DNA of 64,000 nt from Cyclospora cayetanensis (taxonomy: Eukaryota; Apicomplexa; Conoidasida; Eucoccidiorida; Eimeriidae), in NCBI RefSeq assembly GCF_002999335.1, contig NW_020312749.1, forward strand, positions 1 to 64,000. Direction: 5' to 3'. Position numbers and translations under genes: made by a program. Under the pieces are notes generated by a model that did not search any database, was not told the origin of the DNA, and saw nothing but the letters and a program-made list of their open reading frames with translations. Position 1 is the first letter of the stretch, and the number at the start of each line of letters is the position of its first letter. Of this stretch, positions 1 through 10,299 are shown piece after piece.

Positions 1-699
1 CAACTACCAAGGAAGGCGTGGAGTGCGGCCCATGGCGACTGGCGTTGTTAACCAAGCAGAGCCGCAAATTCTCCCGCAGGCAGTGCAACCCGCAAGTGCG
101 CCTCCATCAATCACTGAGATTGGCATTCCTCATCGCTTTTGATTAGAAAGGTTCGTGTACTGTGTGATCCCCACTTATTTGCTCTGGAAGCCATCACGGG
201 TAGGTATGGATGTGGATTGTAGGCCTCAAGGGAACTCATAACTTTGTTGATCAAAGTGTGCAAAGAGTTGCTGTGCTCATGAAATGTTTTGAGGGCGCAT
301 AGTAGAGAGTGTTTCGCGCATCCAGCTGTCATAATCATCGATAGAAAAGAGATGCACAGTTCGTGTAGGATAGACTATTTGTCTATTTCTCCTAGAGGCG
401 TGAGTGTGTGTCTACTGCCTCGTTAGGCGCTTCGCGCAAACACCACTGCGGAGTGAAGTCCGGATGGATAAACAACAAGGGTCCGCTGTCCTTCGAATTG
501 CAGTATTTCATTCTCAACGCGGCAGTGATCACCCAATGACCATTCTGCATTTTGACACTAGTGGCAAAGAAGTAGATGTCAAAGGCATAGAATGCGAGCG
601 ATTTTATCGAAACCGCGATTCATAACGGACAAGAGCCAGTGAGCTTCATGCTAAATCAGCCTCTTTTACCCATGTCGTATATTGTCATTTTTTAAAAGA

Positions 700-930
700 A
701 TTAATGAAAGAAGCAGAAATCCGAGTAAACATAGGGACGAAATTCCGGTCTTGAGATCCACGCCCATAGTACTTCGCAGCGTCTTCGTTGTTGCGTATAA
801 GGTAAAGGGCCTACCTGGACTCCGTATTTTGCTGAACTCAGCTCAGTTCCTGCAGTCCAACATAAAGCCCAAAGCTACTCGTTCCCATGAAACAAAAACC
901 CTTGTAGAGATCCACTCTACATCCATTGTC
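700..930 (+). pseudogene. Degraded reverse-transcriptase tail, copy 1 (Ty3/gypsy-like)
   Basis: One frame reads DEIPVL..TPIVLRSVFVVAYK. This resembles the end of the Ty3/gypsy reverse transcriptase, where a lysine-rich linker and a PVP/T segment precede LRSFLGLANYYRRF. The same LRSVF block recurs near 2812 in the second copy, and the two stretches can be aligned by eye for about 150 bases. The match is short and no polymerase active site (YxDD) is visible, so this is a weak call. It would be a separate, more truncated insertion or a duplicated piece of the element at 2740-4770. Confidence 0.4.
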
Positions 931-3089
931 AGGTAAGGCTTGCATTTCTTTTCCACTGAGACAAACCCGTATTAGTGCAAAGCTGACCCGTGTTGGTATG
1001 CAGCTGCGGCTCTATCTTCTGGCCTCATTTGCTTCACTGCAGCCTGCGTGGGGCTTTTCCCGCTTCCCTGACGCGCCTTCAGTACTCACCAAGCAGCACA
1101 CTTCTGCTTGGCCCACGGTATATCTTAAAGGTCTTGGCTTTTCGCGTGCGCTTGCAGTCCCGAATACAATATGACTAAGCTTCCAGCATAGAAAGAGATG
1201 CCTTGTACGGGGGTTTATCCGGGTTTACTTAGGAGAGCAAGTTCCCTCTTGCTCTCCTTTCTTGTTCACCTTAGCCTATAGGCCATACACGGCCCCAAAC
1301 CAATAGGCTTCAAACGCCGGTGTGGCTCTTCCTTGTACACACAACACACTGGAGCTGGACACAGTTGCTCCTGAAACCTCAGTCAGACACTATTTGTGAA
1401 ACCCTAGGTGCATTATTTAAGCACTTAGTTGTTGCCCATACTGCGACCACCTGACGTGAAGTTTCGTGTACGCCTTAGATGAACCCCCCATACAGCAGCT
1501 GCTCCCCTACGCTGTGGCATTTGGAAGATTAGATTTCAACTTCTCCAGTATACCGCTGTTCTGATAGATTCGTGTGCTTTAACGTTCTAAGTTCTCCCAA
1601 AGCTTGCCTGCAAGCTGAATTCGGCTTAAATCGATGACTCAGGGCTTTGCAAACAGGGTTGCCCTGAGCAATCCCTGCTCTGCATCATATAACCCACCTT
1701 TGAAGTACTTATCCAATGCAAACGCTGCAGGGAACCATTGATATTCTTCATCTGTGGGGTACAGGGCGAGCTACATCGCCAACTGGCTTGTGAATGCTTA
1801 GAGTACTTGCCCATCCTTCGGGCCGTCACGCATTTCTGGAAGACATAATATGAATGCAAAGTTCACTATGATTCTATTGAGTAAAGACCATGACTTTTTA
1901 TCAGCGGTGGGGAAGTTCCTTGGCGGGCGGGATACAATGGGTGCCTGCACAAGATGAAGCGAAGTCTTCATGAGGGCGGCTTAAAAGCACAGCGAGACAA
2001 TACGGTTCAGAGCATGCATACCGTTCTAGTGGTTCTAAAAGTAGCATTAACTAGAGAATTCTGTTGAATTATAGTTTTAGGAATAGCAGGAGCGAGCGGA
2101 TATCAAGGAGTTCCCAAAAGTGCACCGCATTGACAAGCGGCCACAAGGCTAGCCTCCTGCTGGCTGTCCATCGTGCCTGATCGAGCTGATCCTTAAATAG
2201 GCTTTGATCTATGTTCCGAGGTATCGGAAGCCCCCACACAATGATGAAGAGACTGGGCGACAGGTGGATAATTCTCTGGAAAAGGCAAAGCGCAGCCATC
2301 GACTAGTACCTTGGGGCATTACCCCGCGTGGGTGCGGGGAAAAGGACGGAAGGTGGCCCACGAGCGCCAGGTTTTTTCCCGTTGAGCAAGCTTCCTGAGT
2401 CAGAACTTCTCAATGTCTCATATTGGCGAGTTACTTAACAAACTGCACGATCAAAAGTTTCCTCGACATTTGACTTTCCAGGCGCTTTGGGAAAAATTCA
2501 TATTTACCCTAGCTACAGGCATAAAATGGCGCTATACAATCGTTTTCGCAATCTAGAGTGGACCTGTAGGCTGTTTGGACTTGTCCATGTTCCAGTCGAG
2601 CTTTATCGGCACGTTATTCGGGAATTTCAGAGCCCATCAAGAAAGTGTCGGTGGCTATTTTTATGAGCAATTTATTAGTCTCCAGCCGGATCGTTCAGGA
2701 ACACCTGCAAAAGCTGCCGCTTCCGTTTTAACTGTTAGGTTACAAGCAGTGGTATGTGGCGTTATGCAAGTGTTTTCGTCTCTGGTCACAGGATGCAAGC
2801 CCACAGAACCTCGCAGCGTCTTCGCGGTTGGGCAAACCGTAAAGGCCACACTTTGGCTGATAAACTTGTAGCCGGATCTCGCTTGATTCCTGCAGTAGAA
2901 TACGGATCCCTGAGCTGATTGATCCCATGAGACGAGAACCCAGAGTTACTTGTTCACTGCTTCTTTCATTGATCCACCCCATGACATGGTAATCTATGAC
3001 GTGGGTAGATGAGGCTGATGCAGTAGCAAGGACGCTTATCGGCCGCCTCAAACCTTTGTCGGTATTTCCGTTGCTAAACGCGAACGTCA

Positions 3090-3475
3090 CCTCTCCTAAA
3101 CAGCCGATGCCAGTGGCGTACCGCAGGCTGATATTCTCTCCCAACAGCTCACGGGTTCTTCAAAACACTAAATTACTGCCAATTATTCTGATGGCTCCAC
3201 CGAAATCAAGCAGCGGTCTCCAATGAAACAAAACTGAAGGCCATGCATTATGGGGGGAAGCAAACAGATTTGCACTATATTGGCACCACTGTACTGTCCA
3301 GACCGACCATCACCCTTCGATGCGCCAAAAGAGAAATTTTTCTTACGTTGGCAGGCCTAAAAGTATTCTCAGTTTCTAGCGGCTTCTGCAATACGAAGTC
3401 GCAGTGAAATATACAAAGTACAACAACAACTGTGTCGCTTATGCCTTCCCGCCACGCCCCAGTAATTTACTATGG
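3090..3475 (+). pseudogene. RNase H domain remnant of a gypsy-type pol
   Basis: Two conserved landmarks of gypsy RNase H are readable in the right order. Near 3108-3200 one frame gives QPMPVAY followed by SPNSSRVLQNTKLLPIIL, corresponding to the PVAYxSRxLSPxExxYxxxEKELLAII block. Near 3290-3470 another frame gives QTDH and then YEVAVKYTKYNNN..AYAFPPRP, corresponding to TDHxxL...FxxxIxYxxGxxNxVADALSRRP. The DALSRRP tail is reduced to YAFPPRP. A stop falls between the two blocks and the frame changes, so this is a pseudogene. Confidence 0.65.
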
Positions 3476-3499
3476 TGAAGCCCATCCGCTCTTGCCCGT

Positions 3500-4330
3500 A
3501 ATATGCATGGTTTAGATGAACGTGCATGGGTTATTTGCCTTTGACGTCTACTCATTCGCTACGATGGCCGAAATTCAGAATGCCGACAAGGTGAAGTACT
3601 ATCACGTTGAGGGTGACGTGCTGTGGCTCGAAAAAAGCGAGCACTTTGTCGTTCATATATCTGGACTACAATCCACAATGTTGGTTTGCGCAAGGCGCAC
3701 GATCATGTTTTTACGAGCCATGAGTGGTCCTATACTGCAATAGAAACGCCCTCGCAATCCTTCTGGTGGCCTGGAATGCTCTCCACAGTAGAGGAGTATG
3801 CACTGTCATGGCCAGGTCGTCAGCAGCTGAAGTCGTGCACTTCTCCTGAACCCGGCCTTTTGCAAGACGCTTCCGCTTTCTGAAGGGATTTAAACTGACC
3901 TGACAATAAACTTTCTTGTTGTTTCACCTAAGTTCAATTGCCAGGATAGCATATACATCGTTATGGACAGACTCATCAAAGATGACTGATCCATTCCTTG
4001 CTCTAGCTCCGTGACAGCCCCAAATGTCACCCAGTTATTCTCGAATAATGTCTGAGAGCTCATAAACTCCCCAGCAGTATGACTGAGGATAGGTGTACGA
4101 AGGTCTGTAGTGCATTCTGGGGTGATAGTGTAACGCGGCTACACACAAACCGTGGTATGGCCACTGCGAGGGACCCTGAGGCAATTGGAGCAACACAGCA
4201 CACCATCCACGCTCCTGTGCACTGTCTGCAACTCTAGGCTCGTTTCACACAAATCCAATTGTTTGGCTCGATTTTCTTCATTGCACTAGTACACAATACA
4301 ACAGTACACTTGTTTATCGGTTGATCTCCA
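3500..4330 (+). pseudogene. Integrase remnant of a gypsy-type pol (zinc module and catalytic core)
   Basis: The frame from 3516 gives YYHVEGDVLW..FVVHI, then a frameshift near 3665-3690 leads to HDHVFTSH, FWWPGM (3761-3778) and YALSWPGRQQLK. In the HHCC zinc module the two histidines remain, but both cysteines have changed, to Trp (3809) and Arg (3818), each one base from a Cys codon. The catalytic core follows: the MDF aspartate is now Asn (about 3909), then DSIYIVMDRLIK, a stop at 3987, CSSSVTAPNVTQLF, a stop at 4052, and a decayed SDR block near 4090. A final MATARDPEAIGATQ block near 4155-4190 corresponds to the gypsy HPQTDGxTER motif with the catalytic Glu lost. All three acidic catalytic positions or their frame are damaged. 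Confidence 0.75.
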
Positions 4331-7300
4331 GCATCCCTGGCCTACACTGATGGGCCCCTTTCCCATTTGGACCTGAGCTAGTGGTCCGGAGTAAGCAATC
4401 CACTTTTATCGAAGAAAAAATCAAAGAACACAATTGGCTAATTCACGTGAATGCATGAGCAAAAATTTTAATAGGAGCAAGCACTGAAACATGGTATGGC
4501 GGTTGAGTGCGTGCGTAAAGCCTGAAGTACTGGTCCTGGTGGATCGACAGGCTCTATGAGATGCACCATGACGTGACCAGATGAAGATGCTTACGGGAAG
4601 CTGGCTAGGGTCATTAGCCATCCCTGTACTAATCGATGCCATTAATTGTATCGATATCTTCAAACGCTGGATGTGCCACATAACTCTATATTGACTTATA
4701 AAGAAGTTTTAGGAGCCACATGGTCTTGATGATCGGGGAACATATATCCACCCCGTTCGCAACTCAAAAATTTGTGCTCATGGGCCCCACTTCTTTGTTT
4801 AAAAATTGCCTAGATTCCGTTTGAACATGCCTACTGACGCCCCTCTTTCAAAAGACTGTCAAACAATTGCTGGTGTCCCGGAGACATGTACTCATTCGCT
4901 TTACCTGATAAAACTAACGGAACTCCCCTTTTCCTGAGAAAAGTCAAAGCTGCCTTAATTATTTACAGACTTTGTTCCCAGGCAACTAACCCGTGTAGAG
5001 GCGTAGGGATCCACAGGGAGCGGTGGAATTGCTGGATCCAAAACAGTCAATCATGGAGAAAAAGCTAGACGGGAGTTTCTAGTGAGAGGAGGTGGGAAAC
5101 GCCAATCTCAGTGGGTGATGGCGTTGCCTGCAGGAGAGCTTTTGGCTCTGCTTGGCTAACGGCTCCCGTCTCCATGGATAGTACTCCTCGTGTCCCTTGG
5201 CAATTGTCCTTCCCCGGCGCATACTTTGCCTGAAATAGCTGTTGTCATCAACGGGTGCTGCTTGAAAAGTTGCGATCATCAGTGTCAAGGTGTTTTCTAT
5301 ACTCAAAGACTATGCACAGGTATTCCCACGGATGCTGTCTTTACAAACTCCCATTTAAAGCCGGTGGTAAGCTTGGTTGTGGAGACGTAGCCCTGATTCT
5401 GGGAGGCGCACAATGCGCACGGTTCTTTTCCTGACTCATTGAGCCTGGTGCAGGCGGGAGTCACTCCGTATAATGCAGGGACCCCCAAGTGGCAGCTTAA
5501 TCATCAATCCACTTGCTGGTGTTGTACACTGTGCTCCACTGTTTCGCTCCCTCGCCCATATTACACTCTCCCTTTTGCCTTGTTTGGGTCTTTAGAATCG
5601 AGTACGCTGCATGCGCCAGCTGTACTTGCATGCAGAGGTTGTTCTAAGGCGTGCGAGCACCGCTCATTTAGTGTGTCTTTTGATTGACGCCACATAGTTT
5701 GCCATCCTTTGGATTTTTACATGGCAGGTGGCACACATTTTAGCGCTACAACAACACCGAGCCATTGCTCCCTCGTGGTCGTGTCGAGCTACCGTGTGGT
5801 CCCTCCTGCCTACTTCAGTTAAGGGTTTGATGCTAACATTTGCTTCTCATTTGCGCTGTTTCCACGTTCTATCTGCCTGCGGAGTGAATCTAGTGCAGGA
5901 ATTCTTTTGCTGTCCTGAACGCAGTTGGTATCGACGTGCCGGTACAGAAAACGGGGCATGTGCCCCGAAATAGAGGAAGGAGATGTAGGATGCTAAGACA
6001 CACTTTGGCCCTTCCTACCACACCAATCTAATTATCAATATTTGCTGAAGGATTGGCTAATTGTTTTGCCTGCTTGTGTATCATACATATATTCCACAGT
6101 ATTTTTAGCACGATACAAGACGAAGGAGTGTGTGCGAGTGCGCTGGATGGTCGGTGCTTAGATGTAGGCACGTGCACCCTAGCTGTCCATCTCCCCTCAC
6201 GTTTGGAGCTCTGAGGGGTGCGTGCAAGACAAGACAAATGTTCTTCGGGGAATCACTCAGTATCCTTCCATTTAATTTGTATCGAGTCGGCAGTAATATG
6301 TTTGTTTACGGGGACCTCAGGTGGCGAGTTACTGATGCACAACTGCACATAAGAATTTCGCGCACATGTATTCAGCTTTTATTATAATGATTTGAAGCTA
6401 ATTCTACTCCACAAAACAGAGAATATGCAGGCGACCAAATCAGTCAATTCTTGACGAGTAGGATTAGCAAAGCACTAAACCCCTAGATCTGGAGTGTCAA
6501 ACTATAAGTCTAGTGTGTAGAGAGCACTCTCAGATCCTTAGGAAAATAAATGAACAGCCAAGTCCTACAATTACTGCTTAGTGCTCCATGGCTACTTTAA
6601 AACTGCTCTATCGGTAAATGTTGAGGTGTACGGTAAACTGATACAGAGGTACTTTTAGGGCAATCCACGATCTACCCTCTTTCCTCTTTTAAAGTATGCT
6701 TCCAAAGCTTAGTACTGTGGGGTAAAATAAGGCATTGGCTGTATGTGAGGTCAGAGCGCCTTTCACGCGCCCTTGTGCAAGGCGGAGCACAGCTGCTAAA
6801 CGAAGGCATTTATGATGCGGCACAAAAAGGCAGCAGCGACAACGGATATGTGGGCCAAAACGTTATTTTTGCTATCTTTTAGGTAAATATTCATTTCTGT
6901 TGAGGAAACGAATGAGAGAAGCACCTCGATCCCTGTTCTGTTAACGGTAACTGCACGGGCCCGCGGGGAAGCGTAAGGGGCCGGACTTGGTAGAGCATCT
7001 CCCTTCCCCCTCCCGCACTTCCTTCTACGCTGATGCTTGTTCTTGCCGATTTGGCCGCTGATTTTCGTTTAACTCGAGAACCCTTGTTTTAAATGCGATA
7101 AGACGTTCCATCATCGACCTTTCGTGCGGTCTGTTGTTAGCAGGGCATCTCCCCACTTGTGGATCGTGAACTGTGCTGCCTATTCACCTCCGGAACGAGC
7201 GCTTATTTTTGACTTTTCCCGCCTTTCTTGGCCACTCTGTTTATTTAATGTTACTTCTATTTCCTGATTACTCTTAAAAATGACACTGTTCTCTTCAAGG

Positions 7301-7848
7301 GATCCATGCTGCTGCCCCGGCGGCAGCGCGCTTCTGTGATCTCTTGTCCCTCGTTCTCATATCCCGCTCCACAGACACGCCCTCTCCCTGCCCTTCCTAA
7401 TTTGCCTTCGTCATCTACTTTCTCTGTTTCTAATAAATCAATTTAACTTGTTTAAATACTACTTCCCTGGGAGCATTTGTCCCCGTGTACCCGGCTGTAT
7501 CTACGCGGAGGATCTAAGCGCGTGGAAACCCCCTGGCACAGCAGACCTGTGCTTCTCCCCCTGTACAGGCCTTTACAAGCGCAACCTCTTTTTTTAAGAG
7601 GGCTGATCTGCGTTAAAGGAAAGCACTTTGGTTTTTTGCCGTTGCACCTTACGAGCGCCTGTAGAGTAGCGTTCGTTGCTTTTTTTCGCGTGCGAGCTGC
7701 CGTCAGCGTCTTCACGACGGAACCCGGCGTTCGTGATTTCATTGCCTTTTTCTTTTTGTCCAGTTCCTGAGGTGTACTCTGGCACCTCAGTCCGCCTGGC
7801 CGCCGCTGCGTAGCGTTCGGCCCTTCTGTGCATCTCTTCCCTCAAGGT

Positions 7849-10299
7849 ATGGATTGTGAGTCACCAGTCGGTCATTATTCCGATTGTGGTGTTTCGAATA
7901 ATTGGAAGGTCTCTCCGCAGTTTTATCCAACGGTACAGCGGCGAACTACGCAACCACAGCACAATGTCGGTGGTGACGTTGTGGTGCTTTCTAGCCCCTT
8001 GGCACTATTTGACTCCCCCTCCCTCGCCGGCTATTCCCAGGCAGCACTGGTGGAAAGCCTAGGCGTTCGATGCGCCCCCCAGAATGACACTGGGATCGCC
8101 GTCCCCCCGACTGTGGGGTCGCCTGCAGGGGCCCTTGTGGGGAACTGCTTCACAGGAATCTGCGCAGTGCGAGATCTTCCCCTCCCTTGTAGCGGTGCAG
8201 CACCCCACCGAGGCTTCTCTTGTTTGTCCGCGTGGTCTTCTGCCACATGTTGTCATGGGCAGGCGGGAGGCGCCCCCTGTGTCGGCGTGGAAGCAATCCC
8301 TTACGGTTGTGTGCAGCGGCAGCAACTGCCTTTTCAACCAGTCGACAGAGTGTGTGGGGAAGCAGCAGTTGTGAACCGCGGCAGTGCCTTCTGCCATGTG
8401 GGAGCCGCGAACGCACCCTTGTACTGTCTTGCTTCACCGCAGCAACCTCAACGGTATCTGTGTGGGACGCTGCAGCAACATCACTACCAGCAGCAACAAG
8501 CGCAATCCGCTGCAACGTACTGCCCCTGCTACTCGACACCCTGTCAGCAACCTTGCTGCGTGGAAAACGGATACCAGCACCCCGATAGAGTGCATCCCCA
8601 GGACTGTGCTGGGTTGCCTTGTTGCACGGCGTATGCTTCCACTGTTGCACAACAGGCGCTGCCCGCTATGTGTTGCGGCTGCTCTCCTCCTCCAGTCCCG
8701 CAGCAGCAGCAGCAGCAGCAGCTAGGAGTTCCCCCCTTTATTGAGCAGATGCCACCGCTTCAACATGGCTTGGGAAGCGTGGAGCAGCGACCACAGACTG
8801 TGGAGCTGCAGCCGGTGCTGCAGCGGCCGACGCAAGTGAGCCATGCGTATTGCTGCTCCACCATGGGCAGTCCAGTGCAGCAATTCGCTTGCGCGTCGCA
8901 GCAGCGCTGCGGCGATCTAGTGCAGCTGGAGCAGGATGGGCTCGAAAAGCAGCCGTCACTACAGCGCAGCTTGTCGGATGGTTCGAACGTTTCTTCTGTG
9001 TATCTCTCGGCGTCTCCCGCAGAACCTGGCAGCCGTAGCAGCACCAGCAGCACAAGCATGGGACTGTGTGGCTCGAATTTCTATGGCAGTTGCATCAGCA
9101 GCGGCGACGAGACGCAGCATTGTCTGCAGAGTTGTTCCCCCTTGCAGGGACCCCTGTCTCCTGTTGATGCGAGTGATGGCGTGCAATTATGCGGCAAAGA
9201 TAAGGAGCCACTCTTGCTGCCGGAGCGAGATCACGGACTCTTTCCTGACAACAACTTGGTGCTGCAGCAGTCCTTGGAGCTCGAATCACAGGAAACGGTC
9301 GCGGCAAAAGCGGCGACAGGCAGATCGGCAGGAGCGGGGAAGGTAGTGCCAGTTGTCGGGGTGGGGGGGTTGTTGTGCTTGCCCCCCCGTGGCCTTAAAG
9401 CAAAGGCGACGGCTGCCGAATGGCATTCCGGCTTTCGCTATCCGTTGGGAAAGGACGGGAGGGCAGAACTCATCAAGCGCATGCGCGTCGTCCACAGACA
9501 CGTGAGTGATGAACACGTGCAATGCGCACACGCATCAAAGGGGAGAAAGGGGCGCAGGTGTGGGTGTGTATCTATGTATGTATGTGTGCATGCATGCATG
9601 TATGCTTGCATGCATAGGCAGCAGTACGCCTGTTCTTGAGGTGCGCGTAGTTGTTTTTCTTGGCCGGCCTACTGTGCTTGCTGTCTTCCTCATGGTTGCG
9701 TGTGACGTCGTCGTTGCTTCCTCCCCGTTTATTTCCTCTCTGACAAGCCGTGCCAGCACACGGAGCTGCCGAGTGCGCTCGAAAGCTGCTGGCTTTGCGC
9801 CTGTACCCGCGAAGTGTCTTGTGCATCTTCTTTGCATGTGAAGCAACGGCACTAAGCGCTAGTATGCATCCTTCGTCGTTTCTGTATGGCCGCCGCGTCT
9901 GTTAACGGAGTCGCTGTACGGCTTCTCAGTTACGCGGTTCTGCGCTTCGTGTTGCGCGTGTCGTTACAGAACAAGGAGTTTTGCGACTCAACTTTGAATG
10001 CTCTTGGCATTTCCTTTCGACGGCTGTCGCATGCAACGGTGGAAAAGCTGTGGCAACTAGCGTACCAGTGGGGTTTGTTTGCTTTCGGGCTGCGCGTTGC
10101 CAGGAAGAGTGCCAACTGGACTCCGCAGGCCCAGCAGCGGAGAAAATCAGCCGTTGCAGCGAAGGAAGCCTCAGCGGAAGGGCAGTGCGAGAGTGATGCG
10201 GTCGGCGTCGCGGCTGGCAGCGACTCGCAAGACGGGGAAGAAGGCGTGCAGAGTGCCGAGGATCTGCAGACCTTCGAGTTCTTACTTCACGCGAAGTGA
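7849..10299 (+). CDS. Orphan Cys/Gln-rich protein, two exons, about 660 residues
   Basis: I do not recognise the family. Exon 1 is 7849-9501 and exon 2 is 9970-10299. The donor CAC|GTGAGT and acceptor TTACAG|AAC join in phase 0. I start at the ATG at 7849; the open frame reaches upstream only to a GTG. Residues 1-520 are low-complexity and very rich in Cys, Gln, Pro and Ser, with many CC pairs and one pure Gln run near 8700-8720. The last 130 residues differ in composition: a basic segment around WHSGFRYPLGKDG and, after the intron, FCDSTLNALGISFRRLSHAT followed by helix-like sequence with Trp and Leu. This looks like a folded C-terminal domain and is the best handle for homology. The tail is acidic. 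No signal peptide or membrane segment is visible. It could be a nuclear regulator, but that is a guess. Confidence 0.7.
9562..9620. repeat. TATG/CATG microsatellite in the intron of the Cys/Gln-rich gene
   Basis: An imperfect alternation of TATG, TGTG and CATG units lies inside the 9502-9969 intron. It keeps the upstream reading frame open past the true donor, so a naive prediction would add about 45 spurious residues (CVSMYVCVHACMYACMH) to exon 1. Confidence 0.75.

Larger units (their letters stand above)
2740..4770 (+). mobile_element. Decayed Ty3/gypsy retrotransposon fragment (RT tail, RNase H, integrase)
   Basis: Degraded but ordered pol domains run along the + strand: an RT tail at about 2740-2990 (PTEPRSVF), RNase H at about 3090-3475, the H2C2 zinc-binding module at about 3590-3880 and the integrase catalytic core at about 3890-4330. 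A possible C-terminal region near 4640-4760 resembles the IHPVFHVS block of gypsy integrases. The domain order and spacing are those of a Ty3/gypsy pol gene. Frameshifts and stops break every domain, so nothing here is active. I could not identify long terminal repeats, a primer-binding site or a chromodomain. Chromovirus-like Ty3/gypsy elements have been reported in Eimeria genomes, which fits. Confidence 0.7.
1..7848. other. Repeat-poor region without an intact gene
   Basis: All open frames here are short and none has the composition or splice pattern of the genes further right. CAG tracts are absent, in sharp contrast with the rest of the window. The only interpretable content is the decayed Ty3/gypsy material listed separately (about 700-930 and 2740-4770). 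I saw no tRNA, rRNA or long tandem repeat. The last 400 bases (about 7450-7848) precede the first coding gene and are pyrimidine-rich on the + strand; they may hold its promoter and 5' leader, but no defined motif can be called. Confidence 0.6.
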
